In this document: positions 10,778-25,700 of the stretch, piece after piece
Numbering within the stretch: the stretch's first letter is position 1
How the letters are laid out: each line of letters opens with the position of its first letter
NCBI RefSeq assembly: GCF_000524195.1
Contig: NW_020170390.1
Coordinates: 441,192-505,191 of the forward strand
Source: Echinococcus granulosus
Taxonomy: Eukaryota; Platyhelminthes; Cestoda; Cyclophyllidea; Taeniidae
DNA: 64,000 nt
Reading direction: 5' to 3'
Position numbers and translations under genes: made by a program
Notes under the pieces: generated by a model
Told to the model about the DNA's origin: nothing
The model's input: the letters and a program-made list of their open reading frames with translations, nothing else
Database searches by the model: none

Positions 10778-13700
10778 CTGTCTAGCCATCCGGTAAAACG
10801 TTTAGTGTTGGGTTATTCATCAAAGACTTATTCGTGTTCAGAAGGTTTAATTGCTTTGTACTTGTCAGTTACTATATTAAAACATTCTTTCAGAAAATCC
10901 AATTATACTAGAATACTTGTTAAACCTTGAATAAATAGATAACACGGAACAATATCGTAGCGTCTTTTGGTATACCAACTATAAGCGGGGATTTTCGTGC
11001 TTACTACTGAACGACGAAATTTAATGGATCCAGTCAAGCTGGACGTTATATTCCTTGCTTAAACAAAATGATGAAAATGTGTTAACCTGTGAAATCATCG
11101 ACTGTGGAAATTTTATTGCAGCGCAAATAATTTACAAGTGTGCAATAACACTTTGTAATTGTGATCAAAACATAAGTGCTGTTTGTTGCAAAATGAAGCA
11201 TTTCAATTCGTAAAAATAAAAGTAGACGGCAAATGTACAGCTGCCTTCGCTCCCAAAAGAGTGAAACAGCTGCTCTCTGTGAAAGACGCATTCTTAAACG
11301 GGAGATGGAGAGCTTTTCCTACCTTAGTTCCTCACCCTAGCATAGATAAATTGCACCCCCCTACAAATAAAAATTCACTAGAATTTATTCGACGTGAAAA
11401 TTATTAAACAGTCGAGAGAGCAGTTAACATTTGCCATGCACATGTGCACAAAACAGCTTTGAAGTATAAAGACAAATGTGTTTTGAATGAGCGAAAGTTA
11501 GTCTGTGCAATGCTGACACCGCTACTATGCTGTCTGAAACACATGCCCCGAATGCTGGGTGCGTGTAGATTAAGAGTACATCGTAATGAAATCCTTATTT
11601 CTCCCAAAACCGATTTTTCGTTCCAATTTTCTGACGAAGAAGTGTGTTTTGGCCTAGACCAATTTGTAATAAAGTGCTCTGCATATGAAGCTAAATCGAC
11701 CAATTTTCATGATATCAATGGATGATTTTTGCAGTGATCAATGTGGAAGCTTTAAGGATTTATAACTATAATGTTAACACTGAAAGGATATGCGAAATGC
11801 ATAACATGGATGACAAGTTTGAAATTGTTACAGTGTGAGTAGACACGAGGGAATTGAAGTAGCTCCTTAAATGTCATGTGGAGAAAATCAGTAAATAATC
11901 AGAGTTAAACAAAATTAAAATTCCGGTATTGTTGCCAAATTTTAATCATTAGGATTCAAATGTTGATAACACTTGAATGAATTAGAGATCTCGATATTAA
12001 TATTAATGATAATATTAATATTGAGTATTCGTGAAGAGGATGCCACTTGCTTAAGATATTATTCCATTTGATGGTGATGCGCATAGCAATACTCTGTCCA
12101 TGATCTGGGAAAAGCTAGCCAATTGAAGGTTAGAGAATCAAACATCGTTTTCCCAAACGTCGTTCAAACAATACAAGTAGGATAATCAGAATAATTGTCA
12201 TAGACTAAACAAATGTTGCTTTCAAATGGCAGACAGGGTTGGCCAAACAGATGCAAATGTCACTGTTATAAATTACTTCTTAGGAGTTGAGAACCTAGTT
12301 ATTCGACAGCTACTGTACGACATCATAATATCAGTTTGAAGATGGGCTCTGAGTTCCAAGCACACTTTATTACAAAACCAACCCTTTTTGCGTTAAAACA
12401 AGTACCTCAGACCAAGAAAGAGGGGAAGACCGAGAGCAAAGCAATTCAATTACCATGAAATAAATCTAATTTTTCACGATTGGTGATACACAACAAATTG
12501 GAGTAGGATTTCGCAATGCGTTCAAACAGATTAAAAATTAATCACTTCCTGAGATCATTCGAGTTTCCGCTGAAAACACTAGAGATATTTGACGTGACGT
12601 CTTTATACGGATGTTAATTTTAGCTAGCGAAAAATCTGTTGTGCTTTAAAAGTCGACTTGGATGAAAACATGTTGCAGTTAAAAAGGACTGTAGGTGCAC
12701 TGCTGACCAAATGCATAAAAATTGGATTCCATTGTGCTTAGCGTTATTTTCTATAGAAGCTAGTCTGGGTTTAGATTTGTAAAAGGCCTCCACCTCAAGG
12801 CTGGGAGCAATACATAAATAGGAGATTATTACTAGCTACACGTGGACTTCCTTTCCAGACCTTTTGTATCGGCATGCTATCCGCCGATGGCAACTGATTC
12901 TAATCGTAAACATTGACAACGGGTTGACAATTTAAAAGCAGATGATTCTTCTCCTCCATCATTATTGTTAAACATATTTGTGCTGGTAGGCCCATTACAA
13001 ATGCAAAATAGATACAACATTCATTTAGTGACGAGACAATATCTTTCTTGACCTCGCAAAAGTGGGATAAAATTTAGCATACTTACTCAGGTGCTGCGCT
13101 GAATTCATGGCCATTTATTTGAAACCGGGGTGCTAATTTTAATCTATTATGTTTTAAAAAACCTAAGCCATGGCACCTCAAAAGGTAGTAGAGGTGTATT
13201 TTTTGGTGGGATAGCAGCGTACATAGCTACCACTAGCTTTATGAGCATTCATACAAAATGTCTAAATAGAGCTTGTAATTTTTCACCTGCGCAACAAAAA
13301 TTAAATAAATTAGAAGGAAAATAATGACACAAACAAACTAATTTAACTTAGATCAAATTCGAACAAAAATCTAACAATGTGACTGAAGAATACTTAATGA
13401 TTGAGTGAAGCTGCCTTACGAAAGCAGTGTCCATGAGATGGGTTAGTTAAATGCATTATTGAATGTGAGAATTTCATTATTTAACTTCATCTGCATCTAC
13501 TATTATAGTCAATCATTAATATGGCCTTTCTTAAGTTAAAAAACCCAATTTCCTAACCTCACCGATTTTAGCTGTTGAGCTTAATAAATCATCGAGGGAC
13601 CCAAAGATAGGTTTGACATGCTTACTGTCAGCACGAACAATAGAATAAGGGGACATTTGCTGTAGGAAACACGCCTCACTGCAGGACCATTTCTGGATTT

Positions 13701-16700
13701 TTGGGCGAACACAAGTCGAGACACAGAAAGATTTGGGAAAAAGTCATCCCATACCGGACAAAGTGCTCACAGGTAATAAAAAAATATTATTGTTAAGAAA
13801 TCGAAAATGTATTTTAATACAATTTAATCATTGATGATAATGACTGTTCTTCGGTAAGGAACTATCTTCTAGGCTAGAAAGCAACGTGCCCAAATAATGA
13901 GCAAATCGACTTTACGTATATATATATACAATTTTTGAACTAAAAAGAATGGGAAGTAAGTACTAAACATTTGGAAGATAGGTGAAAAAAATACTCCTTT
14001 GAGGAAGTCGGCGTTGCATTCTTTTTGAGACAGGTAACTTGGATCACATTGATAAACTTTTCAATTTATATGTCTCAGCCAAATTAGTCCAAATTGAGAG
14101 TCCATGTTTATCAATGGTCATGAAATGGAAGAAAAGTTACTTTTTGCTTCAAACTGATGTAATTGCTGTTTATAGTCGAGGAGTCTAGTTCAGTGTCTCA
14201 GTCAACGCCTATTAATTTATTAGAAATGTTTACCGTCCCATGTAACGGTTTTACAAAGATTCAGTCGCCGCGCGTGGCTCACAACGGGAGATGGGAGAGC
14301 GACCACTAGATCTGATACCTCAGCTATTTTCAAAGAAAGTCGTTTTTGCGCTTTTTTGTTTCCATCTCCATAAATGCTATGGTAGGATGAATTGAACGTG
14401 AATTCATCTTGACTGTACCAATAAGTGACTACCATTTGACCTTCTGAATGAAAAATATGCCTATCCATAAGCCAGATGCAGAAACACTTTTTGAAGAATC
14501 TCGGACAAATGCACAAGTATCTTTCTGTTTCGTTTTAAGTAATTCGCTAAATTAATGTTTAAAATACCAATGGCTACATGTGGGAGGTGTAATCTCTGTA
14601 AACCGGGAACTTTCATTTTTCAAGATGATTTTTAGATGCCAACTTTTGCATTCTCAACATATTTTAATTAGCTCATTAAACCGCAGAGCCAAACCACGCC
14701 AATCAATGCTGGTGTACACGAAAGAGGATCTCGGTGAAGAGAATACAACATACCCACATTTGTGGAGTAAAATTTTATTTAGTTGGAATTGGAGCTAGTT
14801 ATTTTAGGACGTAATCGGTGCACTTCACTACACAACTAATTCTAACCTAACTCCAGATTTACCTTCTACAAAAACAATAAAAAGAGCAGTCCCTCCCATT
14901 GACTATAGCATTGAAATCCACGCATTGAACGATAACCATAAACAAAATCCAGAATGTCAATTTGCTTCTAAAGCTCGAGACCAGGGTATGCTTCCTCCCA
15001 TGACTCTACAGACCTAAGTAAATGAAAACTGAACACCCCTTATTAGCGAAGATTCTAGCCACTTTTCACTCCCACGAATCGGGGTCATTTGGATTTATAT
15101 CTTCTTATAGCTAATCCTATTAGTTAGTAATAAGTCACCAGAAAGTGGAAAACAGTAGCCCATCTATTATTTTAGAGGAATTCCGCTGCTCTCGATTTCA
15201 CACCAACTACCTCGATTTCGCATCTTATTACTTAGCGCTTTTGAAGAACCTTGCCACGATTCCCACTTAATAAGACAAAAATTCATATCCTGAAGATAGG
15301 TAGCATAAATGTTCAAGGTAAATATATTTTTATTTGTTAGGTTTACTACTTCATTAATGTGACTAAGTTGGTTACTATAACACAGCATGGAGTTTGGTAG
15401 TCAAATAAATGACTAAAAGAAACGATTAAAATAAGATCTGTTAATTAAATATTGCCCTTATCTTTTATAAAGGAATCATTTATGGGAGTTCGTAGTCATA
15501 AATAAATGTCACAATTTGCGTAGGTTTTGATCATAGAGCAGGCAAGATTGTGGTCACAAGTAGCAGTTCGGGGGAAAATTTTAAAGTGAAAGTGATTTGG
15601 GTAGGAAATAATTTAGGCATCCGCATACATCCTTCAGTGTATAAGGTAATGTTCCAGTACTTTTTACTTCTGCTCACCAGTACCAACCAACTTGTCAACT
15701 TTTATTACTCATTTAAAATTGGCCTTTAGCATTGAAATATGTCCCAACAATAACAAAATTCTAATTTCATTAATTTTTTAATGTCCTAAGGAGATAAGTG
15801 TAAGTTTATTTGAATTCAATGCATTTGTAATACTATTCAAGCATCTCAACGAAAACCTTATCAAGCCTAAAACCAATGGAAAATTTTTACTTGTCCTAAT
15901 ACGCTTTGGTAAATCGCACTTATGGAAGACCGACTGACAATGTGACACACGTTCGGATTACCAGATATGCATCTTGGTAGTAGATCAAGCAGGTAGTTTG
16001 AACTCTACTTCGCTGCCATCATTTGCTTAGTACTCCACTTAAATGTACATTGCAACCACGTGTTACAGTGAAATGTCTGAATATAATCCATCCTTAGTCC
16101 AACCATGATAATAAACTCGGCTACATTAAACCATTCAAAAATGCATCGGGCACCGCCTAGTGGAAGGTCTAGCAATATAAATACTCCAAATTGGTGATCA
16201 GTCCATTGTGCTGCATGCAACTCACCCTGTCAACCTACGAGTACGGTTTTCAGTCACATTTTTTTACGACAGACTCTATCGTATTAATGTTGAATTCTTC
16301 GCCTTTTGAAAATTGAAGCACAATCTTAAATTTCGGGGTGGAATTTTAGTTGCAAACCTAAGAGCATTGGCAGCTCTAGTTTGATGCTGCAATTAACAAG
16401 TACTTTACACGTGTCAGTTGAACGGGCCGTGAAGCCATGACATCCTAAACCCAAATGAATATGTATGTGCATTATAACCTTCGCTACAGGCATTACACAG
16501 GTTTGGTATACCCTTTACCATTTTATGATAACTGATTGCTCCAAGTCGTGTTGCAAACGGATTGGTTGAACTTAAAACAATAGCTTCAGGGTGGTTATAT
16601 TCCCAAACCTAAAAACAGTTTAGGTTTAAAACAGCATCACTTTTTGTGGGCTGTGATGAACCTTTTTTCTCAGATAGGCCCTGGTAGCAAATATGTAAAA

Positions 16701-19700
16701 AAAGGTGCTATAGAGAGATGTTTTAACAATTTTTCGAAATTATTTTTTTTAAGTGTTAATTTAGATCTGACCAACCTACATACCTGAGGTGATGCAAAAA
16801 CTCGGTAGAAGCATTAATGGTTTAAATATTTAAATAGCATCGAAGCCTCAAACGCAGTAGGCAGGCTGGGCTTATTTAGGTAGATGGAAACTGATAAGCA
16901 GGTTCACACTGAGGCATATGCAGAGGGAATGTTCCACGATGACGCGGACATTGGTGCGCCGTATACGTTCACAAGAACCCTAATTACGCGCTTTTACCCT
17001 GAAGTAAGTCGGTGCTCGACAGCGTCAATCCCACGTGAATACGACGGTGCCTTAAAGACCCTGGAATAGGGCTAAATGTTCCCAAAGATCTCCCAGTGAT
17101 CGTTGCATTCGAAAGGAAAAGTATTTCGCTTTAAATCTCATCAGTTACCAGAGAACTTCAGAGCGTGAAGTTAGGTCAGGCCAAAACTAGGGCTTGTAGT
17201 CAGAGGTATTAGATCGAGGGGCCATGAAAATCTGGAAAAGGCAATACACTTGAACATACATGAGGATTTTTTTAAAATTCCTTTGTAGCTGATCTACTTT
17301 TGCTTAACCAAATATACAAAGTTTTTACTCTTACATCTAGAAATACAAGAAATTTGCATTTAGAATTTGCACTTTGTGATACTAAACAAGAATTAAACAC
17401 GCTTAACTGAATCGCACTGGTCTACTAAAAATTTAGCACTTCGATAAATTTCAAATTAGATATTTGTAAAATAATTCATGGTTACTTAAATAAAAAAATA
17501 TCTGCTTACCTCTATGAACTATTAGGCCTAACCTTATGAAGGTAGTTGTACCATTTAACATTAACTTGTGCTTAGAATGGAAAAAAGCGTCATGCCTCAG
17601 GGGCGTACCCTGATCCCCTGCCAGAAAGACGGAGACAAAAATTTGCGGTCAGGGTATAATTCTGTCAAACTTCGGCAAAAATTATGCACGATATTTCCTT
17701 TTATGCTACCGCTGCACATAAAGAAAGACATTGTGCTCGAATAAAAGATGGCTATCTGGTTTTCCTTTAGCTAAAAATAGATTTTTTTTCAAAAAAATTA
17801 TTTAGATCTATTGTATTGGCAGTGAATAAATGGGTCAAAATAACCCATTTGGTTGCCTTAAAAACTGTTCATTTGCTAGGCAAAATAAACAACCTAGAGA
17901 TGCAAAGACCATCTTCTACTTCACCTGGGCTGATGGCATTATTGGGAACTAATTGAACAAGGTTGTAAGGTAAAATGAGCGCCTTCTTTTAATCTGCTAT
18001 GACTATCAGGTAATCTTTGATTTGGTCAGATAGAGTAAACTGAAAGTGCCATAACATTATGAGTATGTTGCATAGGAATTCCACTCCTGATTGGGAAGTT
18101 ATGGAAAATGAGGTTTTATTTCCGAAACCGGAAATGACGCGCAAACGCAAGAACGATAAAACTTTACTAGTGGCCAGAAACTGAACGCCTATCGACTTCG
18201 CGGTGGGACAAATGGAAATATACATCAGAGTAGCCATTATTCGAGGCGATCTTCCCTACTGTCCACGTAAGCCGAAAAGAACTTTATTCTTTAATGCAAA
18301 GTACAAGTATAGTAGTCTTGCTTCTAAATAATCACTTCTTTATGTCCTTAAAATAAAATAATTGGAGATAAGTGCCATTAGATAATAGGTGCAGATTTTT
18401 GGAATAAAATGAGTAAACTCTCTTACTAAATCGGCGTATACAATGGTATAATAATCCTGTCACTCTACTACCTGTGTAAATACATTCATGCTTGTTTACC
18501 CGGGCTAAACACTAAGTATAAAATTGAAGATTTCCGATGCTTGAATTGAAACTAATGATATGAATGCATTGTAAAAGTCTTCATTGCCTGTTCATAGTTC
18601 ATCCCAGAGGTTGCTAGTGTAGAAACGTATCTGGCCGAAGCCAAAAATTTATTCGAAAGCTGGTCAATTTATTCTGCTTTAGATTTACGGTCTCGCAATT
18701 GACAATAATGGTTTGTATTGGGCAAAAATGCTTATAGAATACAATTTAATAAGTGGTTTTTAGGCGAAAGATGGAAAAGACAACAAGTACTTTAGTTTTT
18801 TCTTGGACTCTGCAAGTCAAATTAGTTATGCACCGACAAAATAACAAGATATAGTATATTCATTGTTACATTTTTTAATGTTTAATGTGATGAACACAAA
18901 GAGATTTACCAAGATTTCGCTGGCCACGTAGCAGTCCATAAATCGTAAAGATTTTAATATTCACTTCTAATTGACAACCAAATAATCCGGGAAATTGCAG
19001 AGACCTGTCATTTACAGCAATTAGTTCTGATAGTAACGCAAATCTACGTGGATTGACAGCTCTTCACTTTGTAGAAAAAGTGATTCACTTAGGTAATTTA
19101 GTTATGTCACTATCAGACAATTGGCGTAACCCTAAATGCCATAGCTAACAAATCCGCTTCAGTACCTCACGAAACATCAGCGGCACGATTTATGGTCTCA
19201 TCCACCGTAAGTCATTAAATGCACTGCATTCAATCCATTGTAATTGCATGACACACAGGGGTATGTGTAATAAGGACTAAGAGGTAGTCTATCTGTCGTA
19301 GGTAAGGGTAGCTGAATGTTTAACAGTGTTTTCATTTATGATCATCGTTATCTTTAAAAGCAAACTTAAAAAATGGGACTTACGAAAGCCTGTTGATTTA
19401 AATCCCTGAATCAGCGCGAAATTTTTATTTTCCGCAGATTTAAGGGTGACAATATCCCACTGAAGTAGTCTTGGCCAATGGGACCCTTCAGTTTTCTGAT
19501 TGGTCACTCAGCGACACCCAGTAAAGCTGAAAAAGGCTTCGACGTGATGGACTGTTAAATAAGTAGAGGTTGCTCTAACCACTGTTTTTCATCTATTATG
19601 AAATAATTTTTGGATCACAGACAAAAAGTTCAGTAGAAATCTTGGAAGGAAAGGCTAATCTTAATTACATAATTACAAGTTTTCAGGTGTGCAAAATCAA

Positions 19701-22700
19701 CGAGTCCTAACATGAAGACCAGCTAATTTTTCATTACGAAATGTTATTTGACTTCAATTTGCTCGTCCCGTCCAGTTGCATTTACAATGAGCAAACGTCA
19801 GGTGGCAGATTCTCCTGCTGTGATTTGAAATAAGTGAAAATTGTCAACTGTTTGAATCTTGTAACTTAGGAGGTGTAAGTCTCAATGATAGCGTGCCAGT
19901 AAACATCTCTTTATCAGTATTTCAAAGGCAACATCAGTATCTAGCACAATTCCTGTGCTAATATGAATTGTAATGGCTTGATTTGCCCACTTTCACACTC
20001 GATGCCTATTATATTAAGGTTTATAAAAAATTTTGGAACTACTTCTAGGAGCCTGTTCATTTTGCACTTGGACTTTTGTCTTTTTCGCTTCTTTGTACCA
20101 GCTTTCAACTACTTTTCCCTTGTTCGTCCACCACCAACTCTTATCATAAACCCTTTCTTATGGCAATATACAGAACTGTTGAGCCCTATTGGAGTTTTCT
20201 TCTTCCATACACTTCACAAATTTATCAGATTTATATTTTAATGCCCTTGATTCACGCGAAAAATTATTGTCCCATTTATTAGTACAGATAGACTAAATGA
20301 TGCTTCCCCCTCAGTGTCTGCGTATGGAAAACGAGTGGAACTACTTAGATTACTCATTAACTTGTCTTATTTAATAATCACTCTTTTCCGATTGAGTGAT
20401 TATGAGCTGGTAAAAGTGTACCTCAGAATTTATCATCAACCAGGAAATCGAACAATGTGCCTTCGGCTGCTTTTAGTACAAATCGAGGGAAGAAAACTCA
20501 CATCCATGTGTGCGAAAAAGGCATTAAAATAATGATGCAAGTGTAATTATTTAACCGCCTATAGTAAACGGTGCCGCTGAGCTGAAGTGGCGGTAAAAAT
20601 CCCCTCAGATGCTATCAATGGGAATTTTCTTATCCAACATAGGGTCACATGGATGACAGATTTCAAGGGGCAAATTTGTTGAAAGTTAGCCTTGGCTTCA
20701 ACGCACCGTTGACCCAAACCCTAATTTTCAATTATCAAAGCCTATGCTTTACATACATCGGAGTATCTTTCTAAAACCTTTAAACATCAAAATTCTCTTT
20801 AGTGGGATCAAATGACTTACTGGCGAAAAAGGTGATTTATTTTACCCTGTAATATAGCTTGTACGTAAGTCGAAATTAAGGGCAAACTCTCCTAATGTTT
20901 AAAGCTGTAAATTGTGAATTAAATTCCATAGCCCTGAGGGATTTTGAACCGGGTTTACGAAATCCTACACATCAAAAATGGGATACTGGAATTCTTTTAA
21001 AAGCATCACATGAGAAATTGCTTGTGTAGCTCAGTTGGAGGAAATAAGAAATATACCATAGTTTAAAGTTTAGGCTTTAAATTTCGTTGATCTGGTTAAT
21101 AAGTTGATATGCTTTCACGAAATACCGGAACTTACACTCATTATAGGAAATTGGACATGAAGACACTTCACAGCCAAGTTACAATTCATTTCTAGATGCT
21201 AGGGCTCCCATTAGCAAAATCGTTTGCCTTAATTTATTTCACCATTCGGGTTGAATAAATTGTACTTTAGTTTATTTTTTGCCTCCTAACCTAATAATCC
21301 TTGCTCAAAATTTGTAATGACGGGGTGCAATCAAGCATTTCCATTTTGCAGCCTCATATCGCTGCTTTTAACTCAACCTGGTACGAATACCGACAAAGAG
21401 TGTCCCCTTTGTGGGAATTGACTGCAGCGGATCCTAAAGGCTGTAGCTCCAACTGTTTGGAGTGGTACAAATAGCCCGTCACGGTGTGAACTTTACTGTA
21501 ATTTTGCACGCTGCGTCCCCGACCAAAGTCATCTTCTACGTGAAAGATTTGTTTTCTGTTTACCAAGTTGCTGTTGTTTTATTGTATAGCTACTTTTCAC
21601 CAAAGTCGTGCGGAATTGTAAAAATACAAATTTGTTTCTCAAACCGGTGGACTGTCTTATTTGTGAATATTGCCTGCGTAATTCGAGTCCTATTGACATT
21701 AAATTATCTACCTGCTTCTACCAAAACCGACCAAAATAGAAATTCATAATCTGCAAGTTTAATTCCCAAAAATGTCACAAATACGTTCCGTACTTTTGGA
21801 AAGTTTCGTCTACAAAGCCAATTCCTCCCATTAACAGAGGTAAATGTGTAAACACAGTAAGTAACAAGATCTTTTTGGCACTTCACATTATCCCGGTTTC
21901 ATCTTCTCTTTTGCCCTTGTTAACCTGTAAAATAAAAAGTCCATCATGATGGATAGATGACACCAATCATTAGGCTTTTGTAAAAGGCCGTAGTTCCAGT
22001 CAATTGTTCATATCCTGTGAAAAAGGTATTTTAAGCTATTTTACAAGATTATCTACCCGATTAATTTCTGATACTTGTTATTTTGCTCCTAAGAAAGTAC
22101 TCTTTTTGTATTTCAAACCCAATTTCCACATAAAAGACATATAGGCAAGGTCAACAAGTAATTTTCTGCCATTTTGTCTCGATGGAACTCTGCAAGACAT
22201 TTGAAGTCGCATTAGTCGGCTGTTCTTTGCTCCAAACTGGAGAACGGTAACAGCAGCGGTAGTGGCTGTGCGCGTTCTCCGGTTAAAGGCTCAATGAAAA
22301 ATAGTCAAACAAATAAAATATTTTGACGAAAAGCGACCGGCTTAAATGTTAGAAGGTTCTTAAATCTTATGCAACATCAAGAAATTAAATAACCAAGCCC
22401 AGTCTTTACATCTTGTCTAGGCCAGCCCGGGGTAGGTAGTTACAAGATCAGATAATGGCAAATTTAAATATGAGAATGCAACTGGAAAACAACGGTTTCG
22501 AGCTTTGAGTTAGGTTCTACTTCTGTGTTGGTGGCATCGATGTTTAAGCGTCCAAAACAAGATCTCAGCAACCTTTTCATGATTCATCTCTCTAAATAGG
22601 TATTGCTTACTGCCTTCCATTACGAATGGCATCTACCGTTTTACTGCCTTCGTGGGGCCTAACAAGGGATTAAATGTGGACCATAACATTTAATTTTGCC

Positions 22701-25700
22701 TGTGCGTGATTTCAGATGATAAAATACGGTAAATTAATGAAAGATTCAGGCAAAAATTAAACATTCTAGCCTCAAAGATAACGTGTGGAAACTGAAATGG
22801 ATATTTAAATGCCGGATTAGATATTTCTAATTAATTCAAAAATTTTTGGAGGCAAGTTCGAAAACTGAGTTTGATATGCTGTTGGGTGCTGCAAAGAACT
22901 TTGAATTCAAATTATTCATCATAAGCTTCCGATTCCTACTAGCGGATCTGATTTCGCCTTTTATAATGAACTTCACTGAACTCCACTTTGACGCTTAATT
23001 TGGGTAAATTAAATTTATTTTATTTTTTGTTTGTATTCCTGAGAAAAGCAGGCAGATTACTGTAGCTTCCCAAGTAATCCATACGTCAAAGTGAGTATAA
23101 TGGAACAGTGAGTAACTTCTAGTGGTAAGACTGCAAATGTGGATGAAATACCTCCAGATTTTCTCCACCCTAAAAACAGTAATTAGCATTATAAACACCC
23201 GCAGTTTCGTTGTAAGTTTTGGATTATTGCAACGAGGTGGCATTTTTTAAAGAAATTGCTATAACCGCCATCATCAGTTTTTGTTGACCTGGATTGTACC
23301 GAGCCCACCAGCTAGATCGTCAAAAGGCAGACCTCAGTGCAGAAGGTTTTAGTAACAGAGACGGGCTAGTGTGTACAGTGATACAATATGCTTATACGAA
23401 TCTGGCTGATGGCTTGTGAAGACTGCTGAAGACGGAGTCTGAGTCAATAGGTCGTCTCAGTTACGTTTATCGACAGTTTTTGGGTTGGCCTTGACCTTAA
23501 AGTGAGCGTTGGCGCACTTGAAATGTATCTAAGCGTTGTCACATTCAGCCAGGACGGACTGAGCCAGGAGCGATTCCTACAATGTTTGCGAAATTAACCA
23601 CGAAAATTCTAAAAAGTTAAACAAGAAATTGAAACACATCTAATCAGATTAAATTAATAGATTAATACATCATCTGGAAAAATGACATTTTACCTTAGAA
23701 TGTGTTGTCAGTCTTGGTTGTGTAAGATCTGGTTCGGTATATAACAACTGTTGTTTAACAATCAGCTTCTCTGAATGTCAAATATGTACGTACAAACATC
23801 TCGTTGGCTTTTATTAGTCAAACCGCCTGTTCTAGCAAAACTTAAAGTAACCGTGCTACTTATTTGATTGCAGTAAGCTTGCTGCAGCATTTGTCGCTTA
23901 ATCAAGGAGGCACATTTGCGACGCTGGCATTCCGATGGCTGCAAAAGTTGTTGAGCAGATGCGTTGTGATTTTAAAAATCCGAGTCGCATTTATAAACCC
24001 CTTGTGTACACTGTCATCTGACCTTTTGTAAATAACCGGGGAGTGGATGTTTTGCAATCACATTCGCTTTCATAAATACTAACACATGTAAATCCACATA
24101 GATCCAATAGGATTCATTATATCACTTGGCTGACGGTACATATCCCCCAGATTGTATGCGAATAATTCATTTTCTTTTAAGTATTTGTCAGTGACAAGTG
24201 AGTACTAACAGTAAACAAGAGGCAACGGACTAACATCACTGCTTCAATAGTTGGCGCATTGCGGATAAGTGTAGATTTGGTGTGGATCGTGGTGAATGTT
24301 TCGAAATGTGGAGGCTTAAAAGTGAGAGTAATAACTCTCTGAAAAAAGGGCAATCGAACACGCATTGGTCAACCCTATACTTCGTCCTGCTGAAGTGAAC
24401 ACTACAAATTTGACAATGTGCATTGACAATCACACTTACACTGTGATCAGCTGGTTAGCTTATTTTACCTATTTATCTATACTGTCACTGGATTACAGTG
24501 GAATGTAGCTTTCAGAAACGTGTTCTAATATAATAAGAAGAATTACTATCTCTGCTGAAATTCCGTGCATGGGCAGAATATGTTATGCTCATTCTGATAA
24601 ATTTCAAATAGCCAATTTACTCAAAAAAATTTCCTATCAGTTAACAAACCATCCATTGGTTTCAAACAAATTTTCTTTGAACTCCAAAAGCTTTCTCTTT
24701 AAATAGACTCTGAGGCAAAATTATATGGTTTTTACTTATTTGTCGTCATTGTAATGTTCCTCAAGGGATGGTAAAAAAGCGAGGACAGATCATGGTTAGA
24801 TTTTGAATCAAATTATCTCCTCTTGGTAGAAGTGGGAATATGCAGGAGTAGCATTTCAACTTTTGGCATCAATCTAGTCTTAGAGCATTGTCTCCTTTGT
24901 GCAGACCACAGCGTAATGTTCTGGCAGTTTTTAAGCTCATTCATTTTGTCACACACATATCCGATTTAAAATGGTAGCATTAGTTCACAACTACGAATTA
25001 TCTAAAAATGAACTTTGAAGTTGTGGACATCTGCTGAGAATTCCTTTAAAAATGTGTCCAGGACTCAATTCCTACTTATCATTGCGGTCAGATTTTGCAT
25101 TAACTTACAATAGACTTTGACATTTTCGAGAATTCAAAACTGTACAAAAAAGGTTTTAGAAGTAAAAACAATTAAATCACAAATCTGGACTAAGCGATAT
25201 CAAAAATCCCGTCTTCAGACTTTTGCAGTAATTACTTCTATGGCTAGGCTTTTAACAACTTTATTTACAAAATCCTGGTTGAACAGGCTGTAGTATTGCC
25301 TTGAGGACAAAATAGTAATGAAATGCCTACCAAGAAGAGTAACTCTCTAGGCCCAACTTGTTCTTCCAGGCTCACGCAAAACGCGCACTCGCCTTGTTCC
25401 ACCAAGTCGCCGGCATGTGGTCAACGCACCTGGTGATAGTATCTTCCAGAGCCTCAGTTGGGATCTCACCACCTCCCTCCCTTCTCTCCATTCAGCCCAC
25501 TTCTGCTGTCGCATCACCGACATTCACTCACCTTCCCACAATAAACATCTGTCGAACTTTTTTATGCATGAAAATTGGACAATGAGTGTCGAAGCAAAGG
25601 TGGTACATTACGATATCATTGAGGGCGCTCTATCGAAACTCTAACTGCGCATTTCCACTTTGCACGCGTCAGCAGACTTCGAGGACCACGGTCCACCCCT

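Noticed and set aside
11404..11725. Overlapping 93- to 99-codon frames on both strands
   Set aside because: Both strands are open to a similar extent, no splice signals frame them and no family is recognised.
16884..17069. 61-codon plus-strand frame in a CpG-richer patch
   Set aside because: Short, isolated, no acceptor/donor pair or similarity; kept only as a note in the gene-poor region.
20314..20532. 72-codon plus-strand frame
   Set aside because: Short and hydrophobic, overlaps other frames and lacks any supporting signal.
25358..25644. GC-richer patch open in two plus-strand frames
   Set aside because: No genuine ATG with splice support, no recognisable product, and the two frames contradict each other. 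The minus strand is also partly open, but I could not join it to the AhR gene.
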